From JAGNKE01 sp965230245 (GTDB taxonomy: Bacteria > Pseudomonadota > Alphaproteobacteria > Micavibrionales > Micavibrionaceae): 64,000 bases of DNA. Positions within the stretch are counted from its first letter, which is position 1. Each line of letters starts with the position of its first letter. A program made the position numbers and the translations under genes. Shown here one piece after another: positions 1 to 8,834 of the stretch. The notes below the pieces were generated by a model that saw nothing but the letters and a program-made list of their open reading frames with translations, ran no database searches and was not told the DNA's origin. The DNA is taken from assembly GCA_965230245.1 (NCBI GenBank), contig OZ246000.1, positions 930,001-994,000 on the forward strand, in the 5' to 3' direction.

Positions 1-1230
1 CGTTCCCGGTGCAGGCTCAAGCTCATAAAGCGTAACCACAGGCCCAGGATGAATACTGACAATCTCGCCATGGATATTGAAGTCAGCCAGAACATTCTGC
101 AACAATTCCGCATTCTTGCGCAGCGCAGCCTCGTTGGGCTTGTTGTTCTTTGCGGATTTGGGAATATCCTCGATCAGGGACACATCGGGAATAACCCACT
201 CCTCGACATCCGAAAATGCCAGACTTTTTTGTGCACTGTTGGTCGCACGTTTTTTGGGTGTTTTCGGCGGAGCGGGCGGAGCCGTTACAACGGGGATGTC
301 GGCAGCATCGTACTCGTCTTCGTCGTATTCTTCCTCGTCCTCATATTCGCCTTCCTCATCATACTCGTCTTCATCTTCCTCGGCGTACTCGTCTTCATCT
401 TCCTCGTCGTATTCTTCATCTTCTTCCGCAGCAAGACGGCGCGCAGCCCACTCTTCACGCCATTCTCTGATCTTGTCAAAAAACCCGAATGATGCAGACT
501 TCTCATCAAATTCTTCGGGATCATTGTAGTGCACGATCCAGTTGTAAAACCCTTGCACCGCTCCGACACTCAGACCGGCAATGGTATAGGCAAAAACCTT
601 CACCCTGAACCACGCATAGGCCATTTCATCGCGTGTAAATGCTGCAGCATGCAGAAAAACAGGAAGTGCCAGAATACCGCAAATAAGCGCAAAAACCTGA
701 TGCCCGTAACCAAGATTATACGCCGTTGAAAAATCTACAATTTTATTCAGAACAAGCGAACCGAAACTACTGCCCATATAAGGATGCGCCAACCAGTTCC
801 CTGACGGAACTTGCGCAACTGCGATCGAAACCAGAACACTGGCCACCGCAATAGAAACAAATCTTAAACTAACGGGCCGGATCATCTGACGTTTAAAAAC
901 ACGAATACCCCAGATCAAAAATACAAGAGCCAGAACGAACGCGCCCGCGCCAAGGGTCTGCATCAGGATATCGGCCGTCCACGCCCCGGGCAATGCACCG
1001 TAATTCTGAATACCCGTCTCGTTCACGGTATCGCTCGCCGTATTCCAAGACGGATCGGCCGAATCGTAACTGATCAAGGCCGCAGAAATAAACACGCCGA
1101 TCCCGAGCAACAACAATGCAAACGAATCAACCACGCGGCGAGCGGCAAAAGCCTGCAAAGACTCGGGCAGGAAAGGTAAAGAAGGGTCGTTCTTTTTACG
1201 TTTACGCTTGATTGTACGTTTACGGGCCAT
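1..1230 (-). CDS. ftsK: DNA translocase FtsK, N-terminal part (cut by window edge)
   Basis: FtsK is the septal DNA pump that clears and aligns chromosome termini at division. The 410 visible codons begin with a very basic start (MARKRTIKRKRKK), then hydrophobic segments forming the N-terminal membrane domain. A strongly acidic Glu/Asp/Tyr-rich linker follows (coded roughly by 300-430), then a Pro-rich spacer (VTAPPAPPKTPKKR). The frame runs off the left edge inside the FtsK alpha domain, where GPVVTLYELEPAPGT is diagnostic. The gamma and RecA-like motor parts lie outside the window. The ATG at 1230 is the natural start because the basic N-terminus is typical. The Ser-rich reading frame on the opposite strand is only the antisense of the acidic linker. 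The family call is secure; the linker composition is unusual but linkers in FtsK vary freely. Confidence 0.95.
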   Translation of the reverse strand, partial: MARKRTIKRKRKKNDPSLPFLPESLQAFAARRVVDSFALLLLGIGVFISAALISYDSADPSWNTASDTVNETGIQNYGALPGAWTADILMQTLGAGAFVLALVFLIWGIRVFKRQMIRPVSLRFVSIAVASVLVSIAVAQVPSGNWLAHPYMGSSFGSLVLNKIVDFSTAYNLGYGHQVFALICGILALPVFLHAAAFTRDEMAYAWFRVKVFAYTIAGLSVGAVQGFYNWIVHYNDPEEFDEKSASFGFFDKIREWREEWAARRLAAEEDEEYDEEDEDEYAEEDEDEYDEEGEYEDEEEYDEDEYDAADIPVVTAPPAPPKTPKKRATNSAQKSLAFSDVEEWVIPDVSLIEDIPKSAKNNKPNEAALRKNAELLQNVLADFNIHGEIVSIHPGPVVTLYELEPAPGT

Positions 1231-1476
1231 CACGGACTGGTTTTGAAAAGTTATTGATATTATTGATATTAAAGAAAACTCCCCTGAGAACGGGGCGAAT
1301 CATGGCTTATAGCAACTTAAGAATAACAAACTTTAAGTCAAAATAACAACAGAACAAATGTTTTATGCAAAAAAACCGTCCGTTAAGATTCCTTTAATCT
1401 TTTTTTGCTTAATTTAATACGTAATTAATATTTTATTAAATTTATGATTTTACATATTTAATTAAGGCAATTTGAA

Positions 1477-1869
1477 ATGTCCTCTTTCAGACCACGGATG
1501 AAAAAACGCATGAGCCAAGACAATGGAACGACCCCTTATGACCTTCAGGCAAATCCTGTGGAATATTCGGTGTACATCCATCATCCCGCAAACGAGAATA
1601 GAAAAACAAAATGGGAGCGAACCACCAAAACACGTGATAAGCATAAAGCTCTCAATGTCGCGCGCGGCCTGCATCTATCTCAAAAATATGCCCGCGTAGA
1701 GGTCAAAAGAAGATATTACGACCCCGTGAACCACAGAAAAATCGGCCAGACCTATAAAGTCTTCGATCATCTGAAAAAACGCTCTAATATTTTATTAAGT
1801 GAAAATACGAGGCTTGTAGGCATAACAGCCGCATTTATAGCAACGGCAGCCTATTTTTTCTTCATGTAA
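1477..1869 (+). CDS. Hypothetical tail-anchored protein
   Basis: I do not recognise this 130-residue protein. It has a basic N-terminal two thirds (motifs such as KTKWERTTKTRD and RVEVKRRYYDP) and a single hydrophobic segment at about residues 112-129 (VGITAAFIATAAYFFFM) ending at the stop codon. That layout is of a C-tail-anchored protein with a cytosolic basic domain. An AAGG lies nine bases before the ATG at 1477; Met8 and Met12 are possible alternative starts. It is monocistronic, with an AT-rich upstream region shared divergently with ftsK. The basic surface could suit nucleic acid or phospholipid contact, but that is only inference. Confidence 0.7.
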   Translation: MSSFRPRMKKRMSQDNGTTPYDLQANPVEYSVYIHHPANENRKTKWERTTKTRDKHKALNVARGLHLSQKYARVEVKRRYYDPVNHRKIGQTYKVFDHLKKRSNILLSENTRLVGITAAFIATAAYFFFM

Positions 1870-1887
1870 GGAAATTCAAAAAACGGA

Positions 1888-2226
1888 TCAATCTAAAACG
1901 CCAAGCGGGTCTTGCATGACAAGATCACCCATCTTTTCGTAAACACTTGCATTCTCGTTCATCTGATCACGAATAGGATCGTTCTGCTCACCAAGCTTGC
2001 GGAAAAATCCGGCAGCATCTTTAAGCAAACGCCCTGCCAGAATGGCATGCGGAGTATCATCAAGCTTTCCGTGAGGATCTTCCGTCACGAGACCTGAAAC
2101 TTTTTCAAACACATTCGCATTATCCGTCATCTGTTGCTTCAGATTTTGGTTCTGGCTTGCAAGTGTGCGGAAAAACGTCGCTGCATCACCCAGAAGTTTA
2201 CTGGCGAGCTCGGCATGTGTTGGCAT
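1888..2226 (-). CDS. Small protein made of two tandem 53-residue repeats
   Basis: This 112-residue soluble protein has no signal peptide or membrane segment. It consists of two copies of one helical unit: residues about 4-56 and 60-112 both run from HA.LA..LL.DAA.FFR to LV..DP.G.LD, and 29 of 53 positions are identical by eye. The start at 2226 is supported by AAGGGGA upstream. No family is recognised. Each unit looks like two or three amphipathic helices, so the protein may form a small helical pseudo-dimer. It is convergent with the gene at 1477-1869, and stands alone between it and pheA. Function unknown. Confidence 0.8.
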   Translation of the reverse strand: MPTHAELASKLLGDAATFFRTLASQNQNLKQQMTDNANVFEKVSGLVTEDPHGKLDDTPHAILAGRLLKDAAGFFRKLGEQNDPIRDQMNENASVYEKMGDLVMQDPLGVLD

Positions 2227-2387
2227 TGGGTATCCCCTTTTTCTTGATAGTCAAATACTTAGCTAGTCGTAGGAAACAACATTTCGCTACCCTTTGGCAA
2301 GGTTTTCCTACAAATACAATTCTTTTATACGCCCTAGTTTTACAGAGACCGTAGCGCTTCAACAACGCTAAACACAGATAAAATCTC

Positions 2388-3254
2388 TCAAAGCTCGCCG
2401 TGATCTTTTTTCGGCGCGGCTCTGAAACTATGCGCAGGATATGCCCCGAGGAATTTCACATCCTTTGCGAAAAACCCCAACTCCTCCAACGCAAGGCGAA
2501 ACTCGCGGCTTTCGGGATGCCCTTCGACATCACAGAAAAACGTCGCCGCCTGAAAGGTTTCATCAACATAGGATTCGAGCTTGGTCATACTCAGCCCGTT
2601 CGTCGCAAACCCGCCAAGTGCCTTGTAAAGCGCCGCCGGAATGTTTCGCACCTCGAAATGCAGGCTGGTAATGACTTTCTCCTCGCCGCCAATGTCGGGA
2701 ATCATCGGCTCGGGCGAGAAAATCAAAAACCGTGTCGTATTGTGCTTCCGATCCTCGATATCATGCGCCAGAATATCCAACCCGTATATTTCAGCCGCAA
2801 GAGACGAGGCGATCGCCCCGTGCGCAGGGTCGTTCCGCTCGGAAATATCCTGCGCCGCACCGGCCGTATCGGCATGAACACGCCGCTCAACTTTAAGGGT
2901 ATTAAGGAAATCACGGCATTGCGGCAAAGCATGGACATGACTGTGAATAACCTTCAAACCGTCAAGACTCGCCCCCTTCACACCCAAAAGCTTATGATTC
3001 ACAGGCTGAAAATGCTCACCGATGATAAACAGCTCCCCGTCGGGAATCAGATGATGAACATCCGCTACGCGTCCTGCGATCGTGTTGTCCACCGGGATCA
3101 TGGCCAGATCGGCCTCCCCCTCATTCACGGCTCGAAATGCTTCATGAAAGGAATTGCATGGCAACGTCTCTAAATCGGGATAAACCGCACGACAAGCCAT
3201 ATCCGAATACGCCCCGTGCGCCCCCTGAAAAGCAATTTTCTTTAACTCACTCAT
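2388..3254 (-). CDS. pheA: Prephenate dehydratase
   Basis: Converts prephenate to phenylpyruvate in phenylalanine synthesis. The 288-residue protein is a monofunctional PheA without a chorismate mutase domain. It opens with IAFQGAHGAYSD, carries the catalytic NTTRF motif at residues 172-176, and ends with an ACT domain (about 193-272) for allosteric feedback by phenylalanine. In the ACT domain the usual ESRP phenylalanine-binding motif reads ESYV (MTKLESYV), so feedback behaviour may differ from the E. coli enzyme. I chose the ATG at 3254; a GTG nine bases upstream is in frame but less likely. It is divergent from the cytochrome c gene at 3441 with a 186-bp AT-rich spacer that contains the inverted repeat TATACG/CGTATA at 3318-3334. 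Confidence 0.95.
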   Translation of the reverse strand: MSELKKIAFQGAHGAYSDMACRAVYPDLETLPCNSFHEAFRAVNEGEADLAMIPVDNTIAGRVADVHHLIPDGELFIIGEHFQPVNHKLLGVKGASLDGLKVIHSHVHALPQCRDFLNTLKVERRVHADTAGAAQDISERNDPAHGAIASSLAAEIYGLDILAHDIEDRKHNTTRFLIFSPEPMIPDIGGEEKVITSLHFEVRNIPAALYKALGGFATNGLSMTKLESYVDETFQAATFFCDVEGHPESREFRLALEELGFFAKDVKFLGAYPAHSFRAAPKKDHGEL

Positions 3255-3440
3255 ATAAAACACTCACTTTAGCCGTTAACACTTGACTTTTATCATGTCA
3301 TTTTTTGGTTGAATGACTATACGTAAAGCGTATAACTATGTCGACAATTGGAAATAAACATTTAAGTTACAGGATTAAATAAATATTTCCGCGTCTTCGA
3401 CATAAAGCTTTAACACAACGGATCAAAATAATAGGCAATC

Positions 3441-4460
3441 ATGTCCAGTTTTGAATTTAATAAAATTTTCGCCGCTGTTCTGGTGGCCGGTATCGTCGCT
3501 ATGTTATCTGGCTTCATCGCCAAAAAGGTCGTATACCCTGAAAAACTGAAAAAAGACGCCGTTACGGTCGAAGGCGGAGAAGTATCGGGCGGCGCGATTT
3601 CAAACAAACCCAAATTACCTGATCCGATTGCACACTTAATTGCTGAGGCCTCCGTCGAAAAAGGGGCAAAGCTTGCCAAGGCTTGCGCTGCCTGTCACTC
3701 CTTTGAAAAAGGTGGCCCTGTGAAACAAGGCCCGAATATGTGGAACACACTAGACTCGAATATAGGAAAAAAACCGGGTTTCGACTATTCCGACACGCTC
3801 GCAAACGCAACGGGACAATGGGATTACGCCTCCCTGAACCAGTTCCTTGCCAAACCGAAAGCATACATGCCGGGTACAAAAATGAATTTCGTCGGCTTGA
3901 AAAAAGCCGAAGACCGCGCCGATGTCGTGGCGTGGCTGCGCACTTTGGCCGACAGCCCTGTCGCTCTCCCGACAGAAGCCCAGATCGCAGCGGAAAAAGC
4001 GCTTCTCGCTCCTGAAGAAGAGGAAACGGCAGAAGAACAAGGTGCAGAAGACAGAACCGAACAAACAGTCGACAATGCAGAAGGCAAAGAAGAAAGTGCC
4101 GTAACACCGCACGCGGGTGAACCGACAGAAAACACGCAAGACACTACGCCAGATACACCTGAGGTAGAAAAACAGGAAACAGAGACGCCTGCTACGGAAG
4201 ACAAAGAAGCGAAAGTTGAAGATGCAAACCCTGCAACGGAAACAGCGCCTAAACAAACGACTGTAGTAGAAGAGCCTCAGGCGCCTGAAACAATGCCTGA
4301 GCCGGCAGCCGGTGAAACCCCTGTAGAAAAAACATTAATACCGGAGGAAACAAAGTCCGAAGAAAAGCCCGAAGCACAAACACACGGTACGGCAACACAA
4401 ATGAAAACGTCCCCGATTCAGGTCTTCGAAACGCTGCCCGCAGAAACGCAGCAACAATAA
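3441..4460 (+). CDS. cycM: Membrane-anchored cytochrome c with long acidic C-terminal tail
   Basis: Electron carrier of the CycM/c552 type that usually links the bc1 complex to cytochrome oxidase in the inner membrane. It has an N-terminal uncleaved anchor (about residues 9-29), a short linker and one class I cytochrome c domain. The haem site is CAACH at 82-86, and the distal Met is probably M148 in PGTKMNF. The domain ends near residue 175. Beyond it lie about 165 residues rich in Glu, Pro and Thr, ending MKTSPIQVFETLPAETQQQ. CycM proteins normally stop just after the haem domain, so this tail is the odd feature. The start ATG at 3441 gives a canonical short cytoplasmic N-terminus. A terminator follows at 4484. 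Confidence 0.92.
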   Translation: MSSFEFNKIFAAVLVAGIVAMLSGFIAKKVVYPEKLKKDAVTVEGGEVSGGAISNKPKLPDPIAHLIAEASVEKGAKLAKACAACHSFEKGGPVKQGPNMWNTLDSNIGKKPGFDYSDTLANATGQWDYASLNQFLAKPKAYMPGTKMNFVGLKKAEDRADVVAWLRTLADSPVALPTEAQIAAEKALLAPEEEETAEEQGAEDRTEQTVDNAEGKEESAVTPHAGEPTENTQDTTPDTPEVEKQETETPATEDKEAKVEDANPATETAPKQTTVVEEPQAPETMPEPAAGETPVEKTLIPEETKSEEKPEAQTHGTATQMKTSPIQVFETLPAETQQQ

Positions 4461-4483
4461 AAAACCAAGTTAATCGTGAATAC

Positions 4484-4514
4484 AAAAAAAAGCCTGATAA
4501 TTTGTCAGGCTTTT
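4484..4514. terminator. Bidirectional intrinsic terminator (cycM / holC)
   Basis: Stem AGCCTGA (4491-4497), loop TAATTTG, stem TCAGGCT (4505-4511). An A-run precedes it and TTTT follows, so it can stop transcription from cycM on the plus strand and from the pepA-kamA-holC operon on the minus strand. Confidence 0.8.
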
Positions 4515-4544
4515 CTATGAGCACGATAGATTTAAGACACAACC

Positions 4545-5009
4545 CTAGGCCTTCTGGTCCCAACCGCCGCGCTCATTCTGCTGCCAGTAAGTCACGTCAT
4601 GCCCCGCCTCTTTATAGGCCTTCCAGCGCTTCCGTGCGCCCTGCACATCCGCATCATCGTGCCCGTTCAACATCTCGCAACACAAAGCCACACCATCGGG
4701 TAAAGCCCCGTCATCCGGCTTTTCACCACCTTGCGCAAGAATCAAAACATCCGCATCATTCGGAATATCGTCATTCTTGGCCGTCAACCAAATAGGCTGC
4801 TGTTCTGCGTGCCCGTCCTTTTGACACCCATGCGGCAGGAAACTATTTGGACGAAACGTCCAGAGATGGTCGTTCATCCGCTTTACTTGTTCTTCATCAG
4901 GCATACGAATAACAATACGGTGACCTTTTTCGTAGGCTTTAAGCGCCAAAACGGGCAAGACATCATCCTGTCTCTGCCGTACGAGATGGTAAAACCGCAC
5001 TTCAGCCAT
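4545..5009 (-). CDS. holC: DNA polymerase III chi subunit
   Basis: HolC is the clamp-loader accessory subunit that contacts single-strand binding protein during replication. The 154-residue product starts MAEVRFYHLV, has VLPVLALKAYEKGHRIVIRM and DHLWTFRPNSFLPHG, all typical of chi, and is close to the usual length. The start at 5009 overlaps the end of kamA by eight bases, which implies translational coupling; upstream in-frame extensions run into kamA and are not conserved. The pepA-holC association is common in proteobacteria; here kamA sits between them. Confidence 0.93.
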   Translation of the reverse strand: MAEVRFYHLVRQRQDDVLPVLALKAYEKGHRIVIRMPDEEQVKRMNDHLWTFRPNSFLPHGCQKDGHAEQQPIWLTAKNDDIPNDADVLILAQGGEKPDDGALPDGVALCCEMLNGHDDADVQGARKRWKAYKEAGHDVTYWQQNERGGWDQKA

Positions 5010-6087
5010 AATCCTTAACCTCCTCATCATCGGAAACCGGAGGATAATCATGCAAAACGCCGTCAATATCCTCGATCAGATAAGAACCGTCGCTATTCAG
5101 CCGTGCATATCCGTGATGCACGGGCACTTTCCCGTAGCCTCCGGGAATATCCAGAACATATTTCGGCATGCAAATACCCGAAAGACGTCCCTGCAAATCC
5201 TTCATAATGTCTTGTCCCTCTTCCAATGTGACACGGAAATGCGCCGTGCCCTTGGCCATATCAGGGTGATGAAGGTAATAGGGCTTAACATGATGAAGAA
5301 TCAAACCTCGGAACAAGTCTTCAAGCACATCAGGGGCATCGTTCACGCCCTTAAGCAGCACAGATTGCGATAACAAACTCACACCTGCCAGACGCAGCTT
5401 TTTAAACGCTTGTGCAACGCCCTCGGTCAGCTCTTGCGCATGGTTGATATGAACCACAACGTAGATAGGCTTTTGCATCTCCGACAAAACAGAACAAACC
5501 GTATCGGTGATTTTGGACGGATCCGCAACCGGAATACGCGAGTGAATACGCACCACCTGAACGTGCCGAATACGATTCAGACGAGTCATAACCTGCTCCA
5601 GCCGACGCGCCGATAAAACAAGCGGATCACCGCCCGTTAAAATGACCTCCCAGATCGAGTCATTCTGCTCCACGTACCGCAAAGCTCTTTCGAGATCATC
5701 ATCTGTAAAAACCTCCGCATTAGGTCCGACCATCTCGCGACGGAAACAATACCGGCAATACACCGCACAAACATTGGAAACTTTGAGCAACACCCGATCG
5801 GGATAACGGTGAACAATGCCCTTAACGGGGGTGTGCGGAGAATCCCCGATAGGATCGGCCATCTCCTCTTCGGAAACATATTGCTCATCAAAACTCGGAA
5901 TATACTGCCGCCCGACAGGGTCATCGGCAGGATTGTCAGAATTTCTGATCGTTTCAACCACATGCGAAGTCAGGCCAAGCCCGTACATTCCCGCCAGATC
6001 TTCATAATCATGGCGGTCACACTTAGAAACCAGCCCCGCCTCCACAAGATCGGAAACGGATTTCAATCGCGATTTTACAGAAACCAT
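5002..6087 (-). CDS. Lysine 2,3-aminomutase-like radical SAM protein (KamA/EpmB family)
   Basis: A 361-residue radical SAM enzyme of the lysine 2,3-aminomutase family. The iron-sulphur motif is C107-x3-C111-x2-C114 in VCAVYCRYCFRR, the SAM-binding TGGDPL lies at 151-156, and the pyridoxal-phosphate lysine is K320 in PGGYGK. Family members either make beta-lysine as a metabolite (KamA) or isomerise lysine for elongation factor P modification (EpmB). The length is nearer EpmB, and it lacks the C-terminal extension of clostridial KamA. No epmA or efp gene is in the window, so which role applies is open. It begins three bases after the pepA stop and overlaps holC, so it is cotranscribed with both. 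Confidence 0.88.
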   Translation of the reverse strand: MVSVKSRLKSVSDLVEAGLVSKCDRHDYEDLAGMYGLGLTSHVVETIRNSDNPADDPVGRQYIPSFDEQYVSEEEMADPIGDSPHTPVKGIVHRYPDRVLLKVSNVCAVYCRYCFRREMVGPNAEVFTDDDLERALRYVEQNDSIWEVILTGGDPLVLSARRLEQVMTRLNRIRHVQVVRIHSRIPVADPSKITDTVCSVLSEMQKPIYVVVHINHAQELTEGVAQAFKKLRLAGVSLLSQSVLLKGVNDAPDVLEDLFRGLILHHVKPYYLHHPDMAKGTAHFRVTLEEGQDIMKDLQGRLSGICMPKYVLDIPGGYGKVPVHHGYARLNSDGSYLIEDIDGVLHDYPPVSDDEEVKDYG

Positions 6088-6090
6088 ATT

Positions 6091-7605
6091 CTATTCGTAA
6101 TGATTGGAAATCATCCGGTCAAGCAGCCTGACACCGAATCCCGTCCCGTATTTCGGGGAAATATCGCGGTCTTTCTTGATCCAAGCCGTACCGGCAATAT
6201 CCATATGCGCCCAAGGAATATCATCTTCAATAAACGCCCATAGGAAACCTGCTGCCGTACAAGACCCAGCGTCCCGACCGCATTTTGCCAAGTTTTGCAA
6301 ATCGGCCGTATCGCTTTCCATCTCTTTTTTGAAAACCTCGTCAAGCGGCATCCGCCAGACTTTATCATCCGTTTGCTTCCCCGCTTCGTCGATCTGTTCC
6401 CACAATTCATCATTATTGGAGAACGTCCCGCAATACTCATGCCCCAGAGCCACAATCATCGCTCCGGTCAACGTCGCAAGGTTCACAATCGCTCGTGGCT
6501 TGTAGTTCTTCTGGACATAAGACAGAGCATCCGCCAGAACCAGACGCCCTTCCGCATCCGTATTCAAGACCTCGACCATTTTACCGGAATACGATTTCAC
6601 AATATCCGCAGGTCTGTAAGCCCGATCGGACGGCATATTCTCGACCAGACCGACAACGCCGATCACATTCGTCTTCGCTTTCCGCAAAGCCAGTGCCTTC
6701 ATCGTCCCGACCACAGCCGCAGAGCCGCCCATATCCATTTTCATATCGCCCATGCCCGCACCGGGTTTCAGGGAAATGCCGCCCGTATCGAAAGTAACGC
6801 CCTTCCCGACAAGCGCCAGCGGCGATTTATAAATATTACCTGAACCCTTCCAGTGCATAATCACCATACACGGCGGCTTTGCAGACCCTTGCCCGACAGC
6901 TAACATAGCGCCCAGCCCAAGCTTCTCCAGCTTCTTCTGGTCAAACACCTCCACATCCACGCCCAGCGGACGCAACTCACGGATAATACGGTCGGCATAG
7001 GCGTAAGGGAACAAAACGTTCGGCGGCTCATTGACCAAATCACGCGCCATAAAGACACCATCCACAATCGCCTTTTGCGTCTGATAAGCGGCTTCGGCTT
7101 CATCCTTGAGCAAAGACACAACATTCAGACTTTCCGGCTTTATCTCCGGATCCTCATCATCGTCTTTTTTGGACTTGTAAATTTCAAAACTGTAGGACCG
7201 AAGCAACGCACCGGCCACAAGACGTGCTTCGATCTCGTGCTGAACCTCCTCGATATCATCATTCGCATACAATTCGGCCGACTGGATTTTAGCGGCGCTC
7301 ATGGCCGCATAAAGCTTCCCACCTGCCTTTTCGGCAGCAACAGTATCGAGCTTGTCTTTATCACCAAAACCTAAAAAAATCAGATAGTTGTAAGGCGATC
7401 CATCGGGAAGTAACGTAATCTCGACCTGCCCGTGCTTGCCGTTAAACCCTTTGCTGATTTCCAGAGCGCGATTGACAACAGCCGCCCCCAAAGACTTCTT
7501 GACGGTTGTTACAGCCTTCGTCGGCTCTTTATCTTTGTAAAAACATATAACAACGGCATCCGCTTTTTTCTTGGCCGTCTTGGAAAATGTGATATCTATC
7601 GTCAT
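6091..7605 (-). CDS. pepA: Leucyl aminopeptidase (M17)
   Basis: Cytosolic dizinc aminopeptidase that trims N-terminal residues from peptides. At 504 residues it has the normal family length: an N-terminal macro-like domain and the C-terminal M17 catalytic domain. Metal and catalytic residues are visible in GKGVTFDTGG at 267-276 (K268, D273) and in the signature NTDAEGRL at 348-355 (D350, E352, R354). It is the first gene of a tight operon with kamA and holC and diverges from lptF. The ATG at 7605 gives the typical short N-terminal strand. Confidence 0.96.
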   Translation of the reverse strand: MTIDITFSKTAKKKADAVVICFYKDKEPTKAVTTVKKSLGAAVVNRALEISKGFNGKHGQVEITLLPDGSPYNYLIFLGFGDKDKLDTVAAEKAGGKLYAAMSAAKIQSAELYANDDIEEVQHEIEARLVAGALLRSYSFEIYKSKKDDDEDPEIKPESLNVVSLLKDEAEAAYQTQKAIVDGVFMARDLVNEPPNVLFPYAYADRIIRELRPLGVDVEVFDQKKLEKLGLGAMLAVGQGSAKPPCMVIMHWKGSGNIYKSPLALVGKGVTFDTGGISLKPGAGMGDMKMDMGGSAAVVGTMKALALRKAKTNVIGVVGLVENMPSDRAYRPADIVKSYSGKMVEVLNTDAEGRLVLADALSYVQKNYKPRAIVNLATLTGAMIVALGHEYCGTFSNNDELWEQIDEAGKQTDDKVWRMPLDEVFKKEMESDTADLQNLAKCGRDAGSCTAAGFLWAFIEDDIPWAHMDIAGTAWIKKDRDISPKYGTGFGVRLLDRMISNHYE

Positions 7606-7700
7606 GGCGTGTTCCTGAATGCTACCCTTCTGAATCTCAATAATTAAACAACACTATAGGCGTTTCAGTATGACGGGCAAACGGTTAAAGTAAAGAAGTC

Positions 7701-8834
7701 ATGAAAATTTTTGAGCTCTATATTTTTCGGAATCTTATGGTCGGAACGGTCTTCGTTGCTATCACGCTGACTCTTATCGTTTTCCTGACACAATCCTTGC
7801 GATTTCTTGAAATTATTCTGGAATCGAACACATCGGGCGGCGCACTCTGGACCCTTACAACCCTTGCCCTACCAAGATTTTTTGAGATTATTCTGCCCCT
7901 CGCCCTGATGACGGCAACACTCTTCATCTACAATAAAATGACAATGGACTCCGAACTGGTCGCGATCCGCGCCGTTGGGCATTCCCCGCTGTCTCTGGCT
8001 AAACCTGCGCTTCTTCTGGGGGGTATCATGACTGTGTTTCTCTGGGTCAACGCGATGTGGGTCGCCCCCTCCGCGCTCTCCAAAATGCAACAAATGCGCA
8101 TGTCCCTAACCGCAGAATTCTCAAACGTATTGTTTCGCGAAGGCGTTTTTAATCAGGTCGGAAAAGGGCTTACGGTCTACATACACAAACGCAACAACGA
8201 CGGAGAACTCTCCGGTCTTATGATCTATGACTCCCGCGAAAAGAATAAAAGTCCCTCCACCGTCCTCGCAAAAAGCGGCGTAATCGTCGCCGGAGAAGAC
8301 GGTCAACAAGTCGTGGTGTTTGATGTGATAAGACAGGAATTCGACCATAAATCCCAAATCCTCCAAAACCTGACAACTGAGCGGTACACGATCGACATTC
8401 CGACCACCGCACCCCGCGGAAACCGTTGGCAAGAGCCGGACGAAAGAACGATCACAGAGCTTCTGAACCCCGACATGGAAAACAAGCGTGACCGTGAAAA
8501 TCTGCATGAATTCTTTGTTGAACTGCACCGCCGGATCGCAAGCCCGCTCCTCGCGCTGGCCTTTCCGCTGATCGCATTAACCTGTTTGCTGATGGGCGAA
8601 ATGGAACGCCGCGGACTGGCCAAACGCATTATGATAGGTGTCTTCCTGACCGTTTTAACGCAAGCCCTCTTCCTCGCCGCCTACAACATGACAAAACATT
8701 CAAGCATCGGCATTGTCATCATGTACCTGCTGGCAATCGGCCCAACGATAGGATGCCTATTCCTGCTGAGCCCCCAAGGCGAAGAATTCAGACGAAAAGT
8801 CTTCTTCCGTGCTTCCGCGAAGGGGGCCGCATGA
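7701..8834 (+). CDS. lptF: LPS export permease LptF
   Basis: One of the two inner-membrane permeases of the LptB2FG transporter that extracts lipopolysaccharide and hands it to LptC. The 377-residue protein starts MKIFELYIFRNLMVGTVFV, typical of the family. It has three N-terminal membrane helices, a periplasmic beta-jellyroll (about 125-260) and three C-terminal helices, with the ELHRRIASPLLALAFPLIAL coupling region. Its TGA overlaps the lptG ATG in an ATGA junction, giving tight coupling. An AAAGAAG ribosome site precedes the ATG at 7701. The 95-bp divergent spacer to pepA must hold both promoters. Confidence 0.95.
   Translation: MKIFELYIFRNLMVGTVFVAITLTLIVFLTQSLRFLEIILESNTSGGALWTLTTLALPRFFEIILPLALMTATLFIYNKMTMDSELVAIRAVGHSPLSLAKPALLLGGIMTVFLWVNAMWVAPSALSKMQQMRMSLTAEFSNVLFREGVFNQVGKGLTVYIHKRNNDGELSGLMIYDSREKNKSPSTVLAKSGVIVAGEDGQQVVVFDVIRQEFDHKSQILQNLTTERYTIDIPTTAPRGNRWQEPDERTITELLNPDMENKRDRENLHEFFVELHRRIASPLLALAFPLIALTCLLMGEMERRGLAKRIMIGVFLTVLTQALFLAAYNMTKHSSIGIVIMYLLAIGPTIGCLFLLSPQGEEFRRKVFFRASAKGAA

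Noticed and set aside
300..440. DNA-level repeat of TCTTCATC-like units read as a microsatellite or CRISPR-like array
   Set aside because: It is codon repetition for Glu/Asp in the FtsK linker; no fixed repeat-spacer pattern.
77..529. Plus-strand Ser-rich frame opposite ftsK
   Set aside because: It is the antisense of the Glu/Asp-rich FtsK linker; the minus-strand frame has clear FtsK motifs and continues to the edge.
2352..2370. TAGCG...CGCTA inverted repeat downstream of pheA as a terminator
   Set aside because: Short stem, eight-base-plus loop and no T-run in the pheA direction.
2400..3173. 257-codon plus-strand frame
   Set aside because: Antisense shadow of pheA; composition rich in Arg/His as expected of a shadow frame.
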